Positions 35,254 to 48,355 of a stretch of 64,000 bases of DNA are shown piece by piece. Source of the DNA: Galerina marginata (Eukaryota > Basidiomycota > Agaricomycetes > Agaricales > Galerinaceae). Under the pieces are notes generated by a model that searched no databases, was not told the origin of the DNA, and was given only the letters and a program-made list of their open reading frames with translations. The first letter of the stretch is position 1. Every line of letters starts with the position of its first letter. The position numbers and the translations under genes were made by a program. The stretch covers positions 744,001 through 808,000 of the forward strand of contig JAECYW010000010.1 of the NCBI GenBank assembly GCA_023014335.1, in the 5' to 3' direction.

Positions 35254-38200
35254 TTATAAATTAGAGCTCTTGGAAGCGGGGACCGTTCCGAAGAGTTCTT
35301 CCAAAAATGCCTCACTGTTGGGAGGCCGTCCAAGGAAGTCCTGTTGGAAAGTCTGGCTTCAGTATCGGTACGATTTACATCACCCTTCTCAGGTTCACCT
35401 GCAGGGTATCAAGTTCTTCACGGCTTCCGCCTGCTTTGAGTATTTTTTCGCGATACAGGTTGCCACTAACGGGATCAAGGGGGTCTGCTTTGAAGACAGT
35501 GGCTAGGTGTGTATTGAATGAGCGTTGAGGCTGCATGATTCAATGTAATCCACTAACCATACATGTCTGCCGCAAAGACAAGGGAGTATGTGTATCTTGA
35601 AAGTTGCAAGAGGTCAGTCTAATAACAGGCAGAGAACAGAATACCACATACCCATAGTAACCCGCGTCATAACCACCTGTAATGTGCGCAAAAGTGCTCT
35701 GACCTGGGCATTCTTTCTCGTGTTCGACCAGAGAAATTTTGTTGCGAAGAGAACACCAGAGCTGGGTGTAGTCATCGCCAGCTGTATGACCATCATCAAT
35801 CTTCGAGAAATCGACCAATCACGTTTAACATACTTTGATCAGTATGCACTTTCAAATCAAATTTGGCGAAGAAAAGTTGTCGTAGGTAAAACAATCCAAC
35901 GTTCACATAGCGACTACATCAAAATTAATGTCAAGTGTAGAAAGGGTATTATAATTTACGGTCACCTTTTGATCAGTTTTTCAATGAGCTCCGGAGAGAG
36001 TGGTTTCTTGGTTTCGTAATGGCTAGACATCTGCTCAAGAACTCTGGGTTCCCAGCACCTAGATTAAACGGACAGTAAATTAATCTATAGGAAAGAGGCC
36101 AGGAGCAAGAGCAGAGAAACATACCAGTTTTCCAACATCTGGGAAGGTGCCTCGACGAAGTCGCGAGCGACACTATGAATAGTGTGAAAAGATGATACAG
36201 CAAGTGGCCAAATATAGCGCACCTCGTGCCATGGAATCGAGCAAACTTGGTTTTGCTCAAAAGTCCATGGAAAACGTGGCCCATTTCGTGAAAAAAGGTG
36301 ACGACGTCGTCGTGTCGCATGAGAGCAGGTTTATCGGGGGTAGGCTTGGCCAAATTTGCCACCATTGCGGTCAAGGGATAACTACGTTTTTGATTGGGAA
36401 GATCATAACCAGCGAGAATCGGCCATACGGCAGCATGTGAATATTTACCAGCTATAAAAATGTAAGAATGTAAGAAAGAAAAGCCTAAGGCAAGCGATGA
36501 TACTCACCACGAGGGAATAAGTCAAGGTAGCAATAACCAACAAATCCAGATTCGTCCTTAGCGTCCTTTTCCCAGACAGCGAAAGCCTGGACCTCTTAAA
36601 AATGGTGAGCACTATTTAGAAGCTGGCGATGAACGGGGCACGTACCTGGATGCCAGATTGATGGGTTTTTTATTTCCTCGAATCTCACTCCCAGAAGGTT
36701 TTGGTAGATGGTCAATATGGCCGGAACCACGACGGAGACAGGGAAGTACTCTTTGACAAGCATGTCATCAAGGTCAAGGGATTCTTCGATGTACTTGCGG
36801 TCGTAGTAGCGATAGTCCCAGAGATAGAATTTGCCATCGAATGGAAAGCCTTTCTCCTCGTGTTCTTTCTTTTTCATGGCAAGCAGAGTGTCGCGATCTT
36901 TGATACCAACCGGGAGTAACTTCTCCTCCAGGTCATTGAGGAACTTGAACACAAAATTAGAACGACGACATTTCCCATTTATCAATGACTTACATCGTCA
37001 ACGCCTTTGCCAGTCTTGATCATCTTCACTTCCGTGATATAGTCGGCCCTTGAGGCTGTCATCAACAAGGAGCGGAAGAAATGAGACAAATTTATACCAA
37101 GTCTTATATCCTAGAAGGCTAGCAATCTTTCGGCGTAATTCCAAAACTTTGTCGAGCAAGGGAGTGTTGACAGCCAGTCGCGATTCGTGACCTTCTTGCG
37201 CTCTTTGCCGAGTATTTGGGTTTTCAGCGAATTTAAACTAAGCATGCAAGACTCAGCACGCGACGTCAGTTAAAGGGGACATATCCTTACGATAGGAAAG
37301 ATGTCAGGCGTCTTATATGTCACATCATACACCTCTTTGCCGCCTTCAGTGCGTTTAGTGTAGCCAGATACCACATCCTTAGGAACACCTTTGAGTTCCT
37401 CGGCAGTAAAAGTGATGTGACCCTAGAAACATATCATGAACCGGTTTGGTCTGAACAACGAACATTCTCACATTCTCTTCATTGAAGTTTTTCTATCACA
37501 AGTGTGTCAGTGACGTTCTTGCCTGTGTCAAATCATAATCAAAGTCGACCCACCTGGAATTCTAAGCATACTTGGGACAATTCTTTCTTTAAAGTTGTCA
37601 GCTCTTCCCTCTTCTCTTCCGGAAGAGCAAGTCCGGCCCTTGTTCCATCCAAAACCTGTTCTTGTGATAAGAAAAAAATAAAGACATAAGAAATCGAAAC
37701 ACCTACTAGTTTCTCGACAAGGCGCTGTCCCTCCGGCGAAAGTTTCTCCCATTGACCAGATTCCTTGATGTTCTTTTCTGCAGCAACCTTGGCCTTGAAA
37801 ACGTCGAGACGCATTGAAGACTCAACACCGAAGTCGCGAACGAGGGATTCAGCCTCATTAGAAGCATCCCGAAGCTCCTTGGACGGGGATACGTTTTGGT
37901 AAAATGCCAATGGTTCAGCTTCGGCATCGAATTGTGTATCCGCCTCAGCGAGCGTCACCTAGAATTCAGATCCGAGGTTATGTGTAGATCGAGAATACTT
38001 GCAGGGGTTCACTTACGAACACCTGGGATCAGAAAGTGAGATACTTCCGAAATCCTTTGGCAAATTAACTCACCGATTCAAAACTACAATCCTTGGGGTC
38101 AAGAGCTCCGACTTTGTCCATGACCGCACGATACTTCTCGATGGATGCCTTGGTCAGTCTCGAGATATCTTCCGTAGAATGTTCCCATGTTGGGGGCGGT

Positions 38201-38463
38201 TGTGGAGGAGTAATGGCCATGGTGTTGGTGGATGATAAAGCAGAAAAAAAGAGATGGGAAGTGGAAGATGAGAAGGATCTCAACGCAGCACCATACTTTG
38301 CATTAATCGAATACCTCCCTCGGATATCTCCACTGACTACGTGACTTGATATTGATCTCCAGCCCACTGCAGCAAGGCCAACAGTGAATGCTCCGCCCCA
38401 GCCAAGTGTCGCCTTCCGACAAGATATACGCGGCACACACCGCGTAGCAGCGCGAAGGGCCAT
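35254..38463 (-). CDS. M3-family metalloendopeptidase (thimet oligopeptidase/saccharolysin type)
   Basis: Zinc endopeptidase that cleaves short peptides. A long N terminus from 38463 (MALRAATRCVPRISCRKATL, then RSFSSSTSHLFF) looks like a mitochondrial presequence. A second in-frame ATG at 38220 (MAITPPQPPPTWEHSTEDIS) would give a cytosolic form. About a dozen exons: VTLAEADTQFDAEAEPLAFY, AKVAAEKNIKESGQWEKLSP, TKRTEGGKEVYDVTYKTPDI, KTWADYITEVKMIKTGKGVD, FYLWDYRYYDRKYIEESLDL, then the active site DVVTFFHEMGHVFHGLLSKT (HExxH) with the third ligand in FVEAPSQMLENW. The C-terminal exons include HITGGYDAGYYGY, ATVFKADPLDPVSGNLYREK and DFLGRPPNSEAFLEELFGTV; stop 35254-35256. All junctions checked are in phase. 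Mitochondrial versus cytosolic use is inferred. Confidence 0.9.
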
Positions 38464-38706
38464 CTAGTGGCCTTTTAAGTTGAAGTCCGTTCGGAACAGT
38501 CAAAACAAACTGAACAAACTCGGTTAACTTTCTCTCTATGCTGATGCGTTGGCAATCATCTTATCTTATCTGGCTTCCTCAGTTTACCGCACGATATTCC
38601 TCGATAGCTTGCACCTTTTTAATTTTCTTTTCAGTACAATTGGGCAATTTCATATGGGCTATAAATCAGAACGACAATCTACTTGGTACAGTCAAAGCCT
38701 TATATT

Positions 38707-41198
38707 TTACCCAGCATTGGACTTGCTGGTCAGCTCCGCCTGGCGTTTCAACGCCTCAGGGGCATCCAGAGGCTGCATAATCACCTTCAACCAGCTGTAT
38801 CTTGCTGGTATCAGCAAACGAAGCTTTGTCGAGAAGGTCATCGAGCTCTTGCTTATTGTTGACCGTGTAGCTTGCAGTCTCGAATTTATTACCATCGTTC
38901 AGGGTGTCCAGCAGAGCTGTCCACTTCCAATCAGCAACGTTATTGTACTTCCTGTCTGAGGGATTAATAAGTAGACCAGAGTGTGGACTCGGGTTCCACA
39001 CCTGTTTTCTCCCATGTATGAGCCTCTCGACCGTATATCCTTTATTGTTCAGAACGAATAAAATTGGCTTCAATCCTTTCTTGATCATCGGCGATATTTC
39101 TTGCACGGTTAGTTGGCTGTAATTACTATAAACCACGACACCGAAAAAAAAAAAGTCATGATAGCACTCACAGACTGCCATCTCCGACGAATAGAATGAC
39201 TCTGCCTAGTCCGATGTCTCGAGCAGCCAGGGCTACACCAAGGCAACTACCTAAATTCCAGATAGTAACGGTATGAGAGTAGGAATTCGAGATTCAGAAT
39301 GCGTACTGACCCACGGACCAACCGATACTACCCCAGAGGATCTGACTACAAGCACAGAATTGGCCGGGAGAGGAACACCCAAGATTCCGAAACCAGCCGT
39401 GCCTACAAATTCATAATGTTGGCAAACTACACATCGTAAAATCATTCAGATGGATTACTCACCAGTCTCGGCAACGATAACGTCTTTTGGTTTGAAGAAC
39501 TGATGCAAGACGTGGCCAGAAGTAGGAGTGTAAGATTTCTGGGCCTTGTTCATTCGGAAGTTCTATAACAAATGGTGGGACGTCGATTTTGCTTGAGACA
39601 GGATAAAACGATTTGAGTCTGTCAGTAAGCCTGGGAGTAGATGTTTCATTCCAACTTCCTCGAAGCGGGCATATTGGACTTGAGTATAAGTGGAGTGAAG
39701 CTATCGGTGATGTAAACATTGAGCATGGAAGGCGTTTTCCGAAGGAAAAAAAACAAACTTCAATGTGACGGCTAACTGGGATATTGTATGAAAAGTTTCC
39801 TGTGTTGAAATCACTTCCAAGGGAGCCAATTGAGACGATGAGTTTGGCGTTTTCGACTTTATCTTTTATGTGGGGGGGAGTAAGCGACCCAACATAGATC
39901 TACTTAGAATTGAGCATGCTGTCGCGATTTTTATCTTTAACTTACCCCTCCATACCGATTGTAATTCTCATCGACTGCAGTCTTTCCCATAGGAGCGGCA
40001 TATACGGGGAATCCTGTTTCTTTCAAGAATTGCTTGACCTCTTCGCGTACGCCGTGGCGCATGACACAAGCATCGACAAGAACAACAACAGTCGCCTTTA
40101 GCCTCAGTTACGCGTTGGTGAATGATGTCAATAACAAAATCCTCCTTAAGGGAGGGATTAGGCGGTGGTGTGGGTGATAAATGAATCTTCAATTGTTCAG
40201 AGGATATTTTTGGATAAACCAAATCCATTGGAAGGGTGAGGTAGACGGGACGAGCCTAGACTAATGTGTGAACAACGGATACTTGAAGGTCAAATTTGTC
40301 GACTCACTTGGGTGATGCACGCTGTTATCGCCTGGTCGATCTGGCGAGCGGCATCGACTTTGTTCGTGATATAGCTGTTCAACACGGTGAACTGAGCAGC
40401 GGCCTTCCCATAGGCATCGAATCTGAACGCGTAAGTGAGGATTTGTCTATTAAATGAGAAAAGGCGTTATACCTCCCGTCGCCAAGGGTATGGTGCAAAA
40501 GAGGCTTTGCCTTTTGTTGAACGGTGTTTGGAACACCGACAATGTGAAGAACGGGTACCATTTCCGAGAAAGCTACAAAATAAAGGAATATTTGAGAATT
40601 GACAGGAAGACTGAAATTCGCAGACAACACATACCCCCTGCGATACCATTGATTGCAGACAATTCACCGACTCCGAATCTGGAAGACAAGTTAGAAAAGT
40701 CAAAACCACGACGGAAAAAGGGATGTACGTTGTGGTCACGACTCCCAGTGACCCCTCTTTGATTCGAGCATATCCATCAGCAGCGTAGGCTGCATTCAAC
40801 TCGTTGCTGTAAACGGGTTCAATGCATGTCCAGAGACCAAGATATACGACGTACCAGTTACCTACCCAATCGATCTGGGGGTGGTCTTCGACCAAGTCCT
40901 ACAGATAGCACACCATATCAGGGTTTGAGTTGCGGTGGAGATTCCAAGGCCACATGCTCACCAAGAAACCGAGGTTGAAGTCTCCTGGTAGACCGAACAT
41001 AGACTGTCGTATAGGGTATGAAACCCCTGAGGCAATCGCGATGAGGGAGTGACTTACAGTGACGCCCAGTTGGGCCAGTCGATTGAGCAAGTAATTTCCG
41101 ATTGAGATATCATTGACACCTTCTTTGGATTGAAGAGAGTGTAACTCTAAGCGCAGACGGTCGATTTCAGCGTTGAGGGTTGCTGGTTCGTTCGACAT
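38707..41198 (-). CDS. PDC1: Pyruvate decarboxylase
   Basis: Thiamine-diphosphate enzyme converting pyruvate to acetaldehyde and CO2 in the cytosol. Start MSNEPATLNAEIDRLRLELH at 41198. More than ten exons give SMFGLPGDFNLGFL, NELNAAYAADGYARIKEGSL (with the glutamate that activates the cofactor), EMVPVLHIVGVPNTVQQKAK, HHTLGDGRFDAYGKAAAQFT, ARPVYLTLPMDLVYPKI, then LGRVILFVGDGSLQLTVQEI and ILFVLNNKGYTVERLIHGRK (GDG to NN thiamine motif). The conserved C terminus KIQLVEVIMQPLDAPEALKR is reached only if one base is removed at CC 38784-38785; read as is, the protein stops early. The true stop is then 38707-38709. ARO10-like 2-keto acid decarboxylase is the alternative, but the text fits PDC. Confidence 0.9.
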
Positions 41199-41629
41199 GG
41201 TAGTTTCTGGGGAATTGGTGAAGAGAGACAAGAGAGACTAAATAGACCCCGTTATCTCGAATTCGTGCACGATTATATTTAATCATGATTGAGTCTCGGT
41301 TGACCTGGGTTGCGTCCGACTCAGATATGACGAAGTGTCTGAAAACATGTCTATTTTTGTTCGTCAGTAATACACGTGCTGTAATGGGATCACGGGGTCG
41401 ACGCGTTTTGAACACACCTCCCACACAACGCCGGCGCTGTCTTTGAGATCTTGGAACCAATCGACCACTATCTGCTCATACCTCGCGCCGACTACTTGCT
41501 TCACTGAGCTTCGCAGGCGCCTTCAGTCGTTCCCATTAACTTGATTATTTGACGCGTCAATCAGCATCATTCACACTGCAAATTTGTCTTCTTGGGCTAG
41601 TCACTATCCCTAAAAGTTGCTGCTTTGCA

Positions 41630-43742
41630 ATGGCAGATTCCCGGCTATCTAACTCAGAAGACTTCTCAGATGACTCCTCCGGTACTGGTTCTGAAGACAG
41701 TGTAGAAATGCCACCTCCAGTAATCCCCGCCGTAATCGCCAATTGGTGGTTGAATGAGAATCTTGGATCAGGTTATTCAGGCATGTGGGCTGTTTTATAA
41801 TTGCCCTTATCCATTAGTTAATTTCCGTCTCCACTGGCATAGGCTCTATTTTTCGCGCAACACACCTTCACACTCGGCAGGAAGTTGCATTGAAGGTCCA
41901 GTATGTTAACCACGAATGCCCTACCAATCGATATGAACGACATCTCTACCCATTGCTGCAAGGCGGTATAGGAATGCCTAGGCTTTTCGCAGCCGGTGTT
42001 GAAGGGGCATGGGACTACCTTGCGATAGACTTACTTGGGTCCAGTCTCGACAGTCTTTACCGAAAAAGTGGGAAGGATACGATGGATCTGAGAAGCGTGT
42101 GCTCGATTGCCATCCAAGTTGTGAGTTTTTAATTCCTTTGACCCGCCTAAAACGCAATGGTACTAGATTTTTGAGCCCTTAGATCACGAGGTTACAGTTT
42201 ATGCACCATCGTGGGGTTCTACATCGGGATATACAGTTAGGAAACTGCGTGGTCGGCCTACCACCCAATGAAAAGATTGTCTATATGATCGATTTCGGTT
42301 TCTCTAAGCGATATATCGATCCATACACTGGTCGACACATTCCTGACAGTAAGATCAAGCGCGATTTTATTGGAAACTATTGGTTCAGGTATTTATTCCT
42401 TTATCCGATTAAGTCAACAGGACTCAACGCTTTGGCAGTTCGGTCAATGTGCATTGTCGTGGAAAAGGTATGTTTTTCATTCCGTAATCATCGTTGATTC
42501 CCCGTTAATTTTTTTGCGCAGTTCCTTCACGGCGAGATGACCTCGAAGCCGCGGGACTCATGTTTATTCATCTTCTAACACCGCGAGGACTGAGCTGGAC
42601 AAGAAACGGTGTCCCAAAAACAAACGAAGCACACGATCGCCTAAAGGCCGAAAAGCGCAAAGCAACCCCAGAAGGGCTTTGTAGAGGACTTCCTTCAGAA
42701 TTCGAAGAATTTCTGGCCTATACCCGCAGACTGGCGTTCAAGGAATGTCCAGACTATGCCTTATGGATAGAGAGATTCAGAGATCTGGCCAAAGAAGAGG
42801 GTTTCAGGAACGTCGACGACTTTATTTGGCCCCCGCCTGTGCCCGTCGTAGGTCTATTTTCGATGTTATCCTGGTATTTTTGGTTAATTATGGTATTAAC
42901 TCTAGGCTCCCCCTGTGAAATCTATGAACACCCCCCTGAGAGCTCGGACACCTGCAGTCCCGCGTGACGAAATGGAAGGCATTCTCAACGACCTGACGAA
43001 TCTCAACCTTGGAGCGCAGCCTATTCTCGGGGACCGAACGAACGTGCAAGAAGCCGTTAGGAAAGCCAAAGAGGATGCTAAAATCGATTCGAAGAAGCAG
43101 GCAGGGAATTCAGGTTTCAGTGAACCAATTGTCATCAGCAGCGATTCGGAAAGCGGGAACCTTGCCCCTATGCGGTTTCAGGCTCCGAAGGCAGCCCGTC
43201 TTAACCAACTAGCAGACAAGGGATCCAATGCGACGGATAATGCGGCTTTGGCGCAACTCGTCAGAGAGTTTATCGACGTCCTGCAAATGAATAGCTCGAG
43301 GACGCTGACAAAGGAGGCATTTTACTTTTTGGACGTTCTATACAAGCAGCTCGACGATCCATCCGTCTTTGTTAAGCCTAAAAGGTACTATTTTTTATTG
43401 ATTTGCCGCGGTAGAAAATGCTAAAAATTGAGACTTATTAGAACCTCGAGGCAACACTCTTTCAACGATCAGGTACCACAAAAAGAGCCTACATATGTCA
43501 AACTGGGTGTCGTTGCTCGTCTGAGACGAGAGGTAGCCCAGACCCGAAGCAACAAAGCGCTGGCCGTTTTGGTGTCTGATTTCGCCAAAGTCACGAATAA
43601 AAGCACAGGAAGAACAGTTACCAAGGTATGTCCTTTTGCTATTCTTTCTTGTCCATCCCACGGTCTTGATTTTGCTTTTTAACTTCAGGACGGATTTGCC
43701 TTTTTGGAAGGACTGTCGGAACGGCTCAAAGTACTGCAATAA
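41630..43742 (+). CDS. Divergent casein-kinase-1-like protein kinase
   Basis: Start MADSRLSNSEDFSDDSSGTG (acidic). Kinase domain: glycine loop ENLGSGYSG, ATP lysine in EVALKVQY, WDYLAIDLLGSSLDSLYRKS (CK1-like LGPSLEDL equivalent), catalytic loop HHRGVLHRDIQLGNCVVG, metal loop YMIDFGFSKRY, then the CK1-specific stretch SVNVHCRGKVPSRRDDLEAA and LSWTRNGVPK. The lysine of HRDxK that contacts the gamma-phosphate is Gln here (HRDIQ), while the catalytic Asp, Asn and DFG Asp remain. A long C-terminal extension carries SEPIVISSDSESGN, which resembles a SUMO-interacting motif (hydrophobic core plus acidic residues), and helical segments ending GLSERLKVLQ. Stop 43740-43742. Probably active or weakly active; substrates unknown. 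Confidence 0.87.
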
Positions 43743-45206
43743 ATGAGCATTTTCTTTTTTTGGCTATTACTACCCTCCCAGTTATCATTTCCGATCAACA
43801 GCAATTGTACCTTGTGCGCAAGTGGTATACCGACGATTTTTGGGAATCTTGTTTCGTTGCTCATAATATGGACATTAAATATACAGACTGCGATAAATTG
43901 TACTACATACCAAGGACAGCCTCCAGATTCCATGTAGAGATCGATACCGCCGATTAATGATCCTATTCACCTGTACCACAGGCATATGAAGCAGATCGAC
44001 GTGCAGAAAAGCAGTCAATTACTTTGTAACTTACCTTCTCCCACCGTTACTCTTATCCACAAAGAGACAGCAACGTGCGACTGATGGCAATACTGCAGAA
44101 GTCGAAAATGTGTTAACCAATTGAATCATGATAATGAGTACCTTCACCTTCAACCTTGCTCCCCTCTAGTGAAGCCAGATCAGTACATGGTGATATTAGA
44201 CAGCGATACAAGAGACGACATTTCTCATTGTGTCTTAAACTGAGGGATTACTTCTGTAAATTAAAATAAGGTATTCTGACACCGAGCGCTGAACTTGACA
44301 CTAAGGACAGGCTTCGAGATGTACATAAACAAAAAGATGACACGAAATGGGTGCAACGCTGGCTCATGCCAGCTCGTCGCTCAGGCTCGAGAGTATTAAC
44401 TACGTGGTATAGTTCAGCTTCCATGTACGACGTTCCATGACTATATTCAAAACTAGTGCTTAGAAAACAATGGCCCAATGCTCAGAATCAGTATCAGGAA
44501 AGAGAGCAGACTCCCCTAGAAGCACCCTTTGCCCGTTCGCAATACCCAGAAGGCCAGCTCGCACATTTACGCAGCCTGACTGCTGTAGGTGAATACACAG
44601 TGCTAAAAATAGACCAGTGTTGATAATTTGAGCCGGCACAGCTTCGTAGGGGCCAGACCATGAAAGCAGATGATAATGAACTTGCTGTATTCCATCCAGC
44701 TGAGCATACATTTGGATCGCAAGTAATTCATGAGAAAGACAGAATATCCCCCAGAGTCGCTCCCAATATCGAGGCTTGAACAAAAGGCCTTCAACAGGAA
44801 AAGAGGAAGTCCAAGCGCCTGAGTAGAGTAGTCTGGCAACATTACGCTGGAAGAGGACGCCTTGGGCTCCAGGCGAATCCAGAATCCTGCTTCACTTTTG
44901 ACAATGCTGTTCCCGCACAAGACCCTTTCCTAAATCCCGTGGTCAAGAGAAAGCTACACTTTAATCGGCTGGTAGACAATATTTATCACCTTGTGTCCAC
45001 TATTGAGCAGGAAACGGAGTGCAGTGCTTGTATTTGACAGCGCGGAGGAAGAGGGAAGAGGATCGCCGAATCACAGGGTAAATTTTCAAAATTGCCCCAA
45101 AACGCGGGAAAGTCCGATCAGGGACAGCCCCCCATAAAACTAAGTGGAGGTCCATCACTTCGGTCTTCTTCCCTTCTTTCTTTCTCCCTTCATCCACTTA
45201 GACACC
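43743..45206. other. Intergenic, unassigned frames on the minus strand
   Basis: No gene supported. Two overlapping minus-strand frames at 44920-44603 and 44783-44460 look somewhat protein-like (for example QIINTGLFLALCIHLQQSGC) but contain no recognised motif and share no clean splice sites. The last 200 bp are the desaturase promoter, with a CT-rich stretch (TTCTTCCCTTCTTTCTTTC) just before its ATG. Confidence 0.4.
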
Positions 45207-46915
45207 ATGGGACGAAAGCACGACGACCAAAAAGTCACCGTCGTTGAGCAAAGCGTATACCCTGTCCCGGATATCCCCATCAAAGACTTGCTGGATTCAA
45301 TTCCGTGAGCTGTCTACTCTTTCTTCCATTGCCGATGCCTGACATTTTATTTGCTTTCTAGCGCCCACTGCTTTGAGCGATCTGCTTTCAAGTCTTCCCT
45401 CTATATGTCAGTTTCGCGGTGCAACCTATAACGCGTGACTTGGCTCATTTTTTGTTCTTCAGCATTTGGGACTTGTTCGTGATTGGATGTCTCTATAAGG
45501 CTACCATCCTCCTCGATACCCTCATAGACCCGGCGACACTTTCGTTGCCTAACCCCCACCTATATACCGCTGCGCGTGTTTCCTTGTGGGCGTTGTACGG
45601 ATTTTGGGCTGGTTTATTCGCCACGGGACTCTGGGTCATTGGCCATGAGTGCGGACATCAGGCCTTCTCAGAATCGAAGACTATCAACAACACCGTTGGG
45701 TGGATTTTACACTCCGCGTATGTTATTTCTTTGGGAATACCTTTTGGTGGACTAACTGACACAAAATATCTAGCCTTGGTGTGCCGTACCACTCATGGCG
45801 CATCACTCACGCTAAGCACCATGCCTCCACTGGGCATATGACTCAAGACCAGGTCTTCGTCCCACAAACCCGCTCCGGACTTGGTCTGCCCCCCTTTGAT
45901 CCTTCCCGAGAAGACATACTTGGTTCCCGTGTCACCTGAGGAAGTCAAGAAAGAGCTGTGGGAAGCTCTTGGTGATTCTCCTATCGGCGCGATTTTGACT
46001 CCAGCTTCCTACCTTGTAAGTGGTATTCACAGTTTGAGCATCGCCCTTTACCGACTTGTTTTTCTAGCTTGGTGGATGGCCCATGTACATTTTGACCAAC
46101 GCTTCTGGCCAAGTTAGGTACCCCAAGGGGACTAGTCGTAAGTCTTTATGGAAAACCACAGTAGACTGATCTAATCGCATTTATCCCCTAGATTTCAAGC
46201 CTGACGCTCCCATGTTCGCGCCTCATCACTACGGCCAAATTATTATGTCCATTGTTGGTACCATGTTCTGGCTTGCAGGAATTGGTGCCGCCATCTACTA
46301 CAAGGGTTTCCTCGAAGTCTTTAGAACTTACTTAGTGCCTTACCTTTGGTAAGTTGCTACGCACTACTTTGAATTCCATCGTACTAATTCATCTGTAAAG
46401 GGTCAACCACTGGCTTGTTTTGATCACATTCTTGCAACACACCGACCCCCTTCTTCCTCATTACCGTGCACCGCAATTTACTTTTGCTCGTGGGGCCCTT
46501 GCGACTTTGGACCGCAACCTCTTAGGCGATCTTGGTGGTATAATGGCTTGGATCGGCGCTCATGCAACAAACGGTATTTCCGAGACTCACGTTTTGCACC
46601 ACGTTTCCAGCAAGATTCCTCACTACAATGCGTAAGTTACAACGATTAGCAGATAAACCGCGTACTTCTAACTTATTTTGTCTCGGTAGCTGGGAAGCAA
46701 GTACTGCCTTGAAAAAGAAGCTCGCCTCGGCTGGTATCCCAATCCAAGGTGCACCCGGTGGCTGGTCTGAAGTTTACCGAGTGTTTAAGGAGTGCAAGTT
46801 TGTCGAGGATGAGGGTGACGTCGTGTTTTTCAAGAATGCCTACGGTCTTGCGAAGATGAAGCCTGCTCTTCCTGACTCGTCGGCCAGCGATTCAGGTATT
46901 GAAGTTGAAAAGTAG
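45207..46915 (+). CDS. FAD2: Delta-12 (oleate) fatty acid desaturase
   Basis: Membrane enzyme of the ER that converts oleoyl to linoleoyl chains. Start MGRKHDDQKVTVVEQSVYPV. The three histidine boxes are present: HECGHQAFSE, then HAKHHASTGHMTQDQ, and HVLHHVSSKIPHYNAWEAS. Hydrophobic segments include LWALYGFWAGLFATGLWVIG, IIMSIVGTMFWLAGIGAAIY and NHWLVLITFLQHTDPLLPHY. Short introns are in phase (for example AHCFERSAFKSSLYI to IWDLF). One break: in DILGSRVTEEVKKELWEALG a single extra base at 45935-45938 creates TGA if read literally. The C terminus is acidic (SDSGIEVEK), stop 46913-46915. The omega-3 (delta-15) branch of the family is the alternative; I favour delta-12. Confidence 0.9.
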
Positions 46916-47071
46916 TGCTTGAGATTCAATTTCTAGAGCAAATGTTACCCCTACCGTACGTATTAGTTTACCGTACGCATATATCATAGAGAGCTCCTTT
47001 GCAGCTCAAGCTTCTGGCGTTGGCAGAATACTTAATATATGAAGATTTCACGAACATGATTGCATGGAGAT

Positions 47072-48355
47072 CTATTCCCCGTCCTGTGCACTTGCTTTAA
47101 CAGTCTCCTTCCAGAGCTCTGCAAATTCCTCTATGTCTCGCCCACTGCTCATATCAACAGCTTCAAATGGGATCATATTGTGCTGATGAGCCGGAGCATT
47201 GGTGTTTGCAGCTGGATGAGCCGCTGAATAGATAACCTTTAGTACTGGAATTTGTCCCTCCTTTGTCGACTCATGAAGACCCCGAAGTTCTTCGTATGTG
47301 AAAAGAAGGGTGTCGGTTTTTGGAGCATATGGACTGAAATCGATGATATGGCCTCGTGAAAGATCGCGTGTCAGAAGGAAATCGAAAACATCTGCGACGA
47401 TGCGTTAGTGAAGGGAAGGAAATATGGAAGCATGTTGATCTTTTCTGACTGACAATCTGGTTGGGCTGTCCATTTGGGCTTTATGTTCTCTTCCCAAAAC
47501 CCTTGAACAGCAGAGATAACTTTTTGTTGTGTGCTGGGGTCATTCTGACATTCATAGTAATTGGTGTCTCTTTGCGATATTCCTATCCAGGGGTCTCAGT
47601 CTAAGAAGAAAGCTAAGGAGGGAAAAGAATATTGCACACCCAGTAGCTTGTTTTCCCTCACAAAACAGCGAAGCTCACGACCCCGATCGACGGGATACCA
47701 TTTTCTGAGGACCAGTTCAAGATCGTAGGTTGGAGGACGATCCGGCTGCCATTCACAACCCTCAAACACATTTTCGATGGTCAGGTCGTGTGTGATGAAA
47801 TCTGAGGACTTCAGCAAGAGGTAGACGTCTGCCGGCGATGTGCATTTGAGGGGAGACGACGACGGCAGAAGCCATGATGCGTCCTGACGTTTTCGAGATT
47901 ACTTAGACACGATAAGAATTAGCAGGTCTCCTATCTTACTTTCGGCGACGAGAAATTGAGCTTCGGGAAGATGGCTCCGTATTCTTTTACGCATTTTCGA
48001 ATACATTGATCGAGCTCCGGAAAAGCATAGTGTTTTTGTCTGGTATCGTCGTCGCCTTCGTCGGATTCCTGATCATTTTCATCGTCCGAGAGTGTGCTCT
48101 CAGCAGGTCTGACGATAAATTATTTCAGAAACCCTACAATTCGTGGTGAAAGTTGGCAGAGGTAACGGACGCGTCTTCGGAGCCCTCCGGCACGAACACC
48201 CCATCCGCGTTCAGGTATTCGCAAAAATCGTCAGAAAGAGGGCGGATGATGGTGCTTTTGATGCTGTGGTCTGCGAATGTAGGGTACCATGACGAAAACT
48301 GGAACGCTCTAATGTAGGAGGTCGTTAGATGAGGAAACACTTGTCCTGACATCAT
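47072..48355 (-). CDS. CDC123: Cdc123, eIF2 assembly factor
   Basis: ATP-grasp protein that joins eIF2 gamma to the other subunits, needed for translation initiation. Start MMSGQVFPHLTTSYIRAFQF with SSWYPTFADHSIKSTIIRPL, the conserved Cdc123 N terminus. Next PAESTLSDDENDQESDEGDD (acidic insert), KHYAFPELDQCIRKCVKEYG and PKLNFSSPKDASWLLPSSSP. Then LLLKSSDFITHDLTIENVFE and DLELVLRKWYPVDRGRELRC, which hold ATP-grasp lysine and arginine positions, and finally DVFDFLLTRDLSRGHIIDFS, with the metal-binding acidic motif DFSPY. Stop 47072-47074. All introns are in phase. Convergent with the desaturase. Confidence 0.92.
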
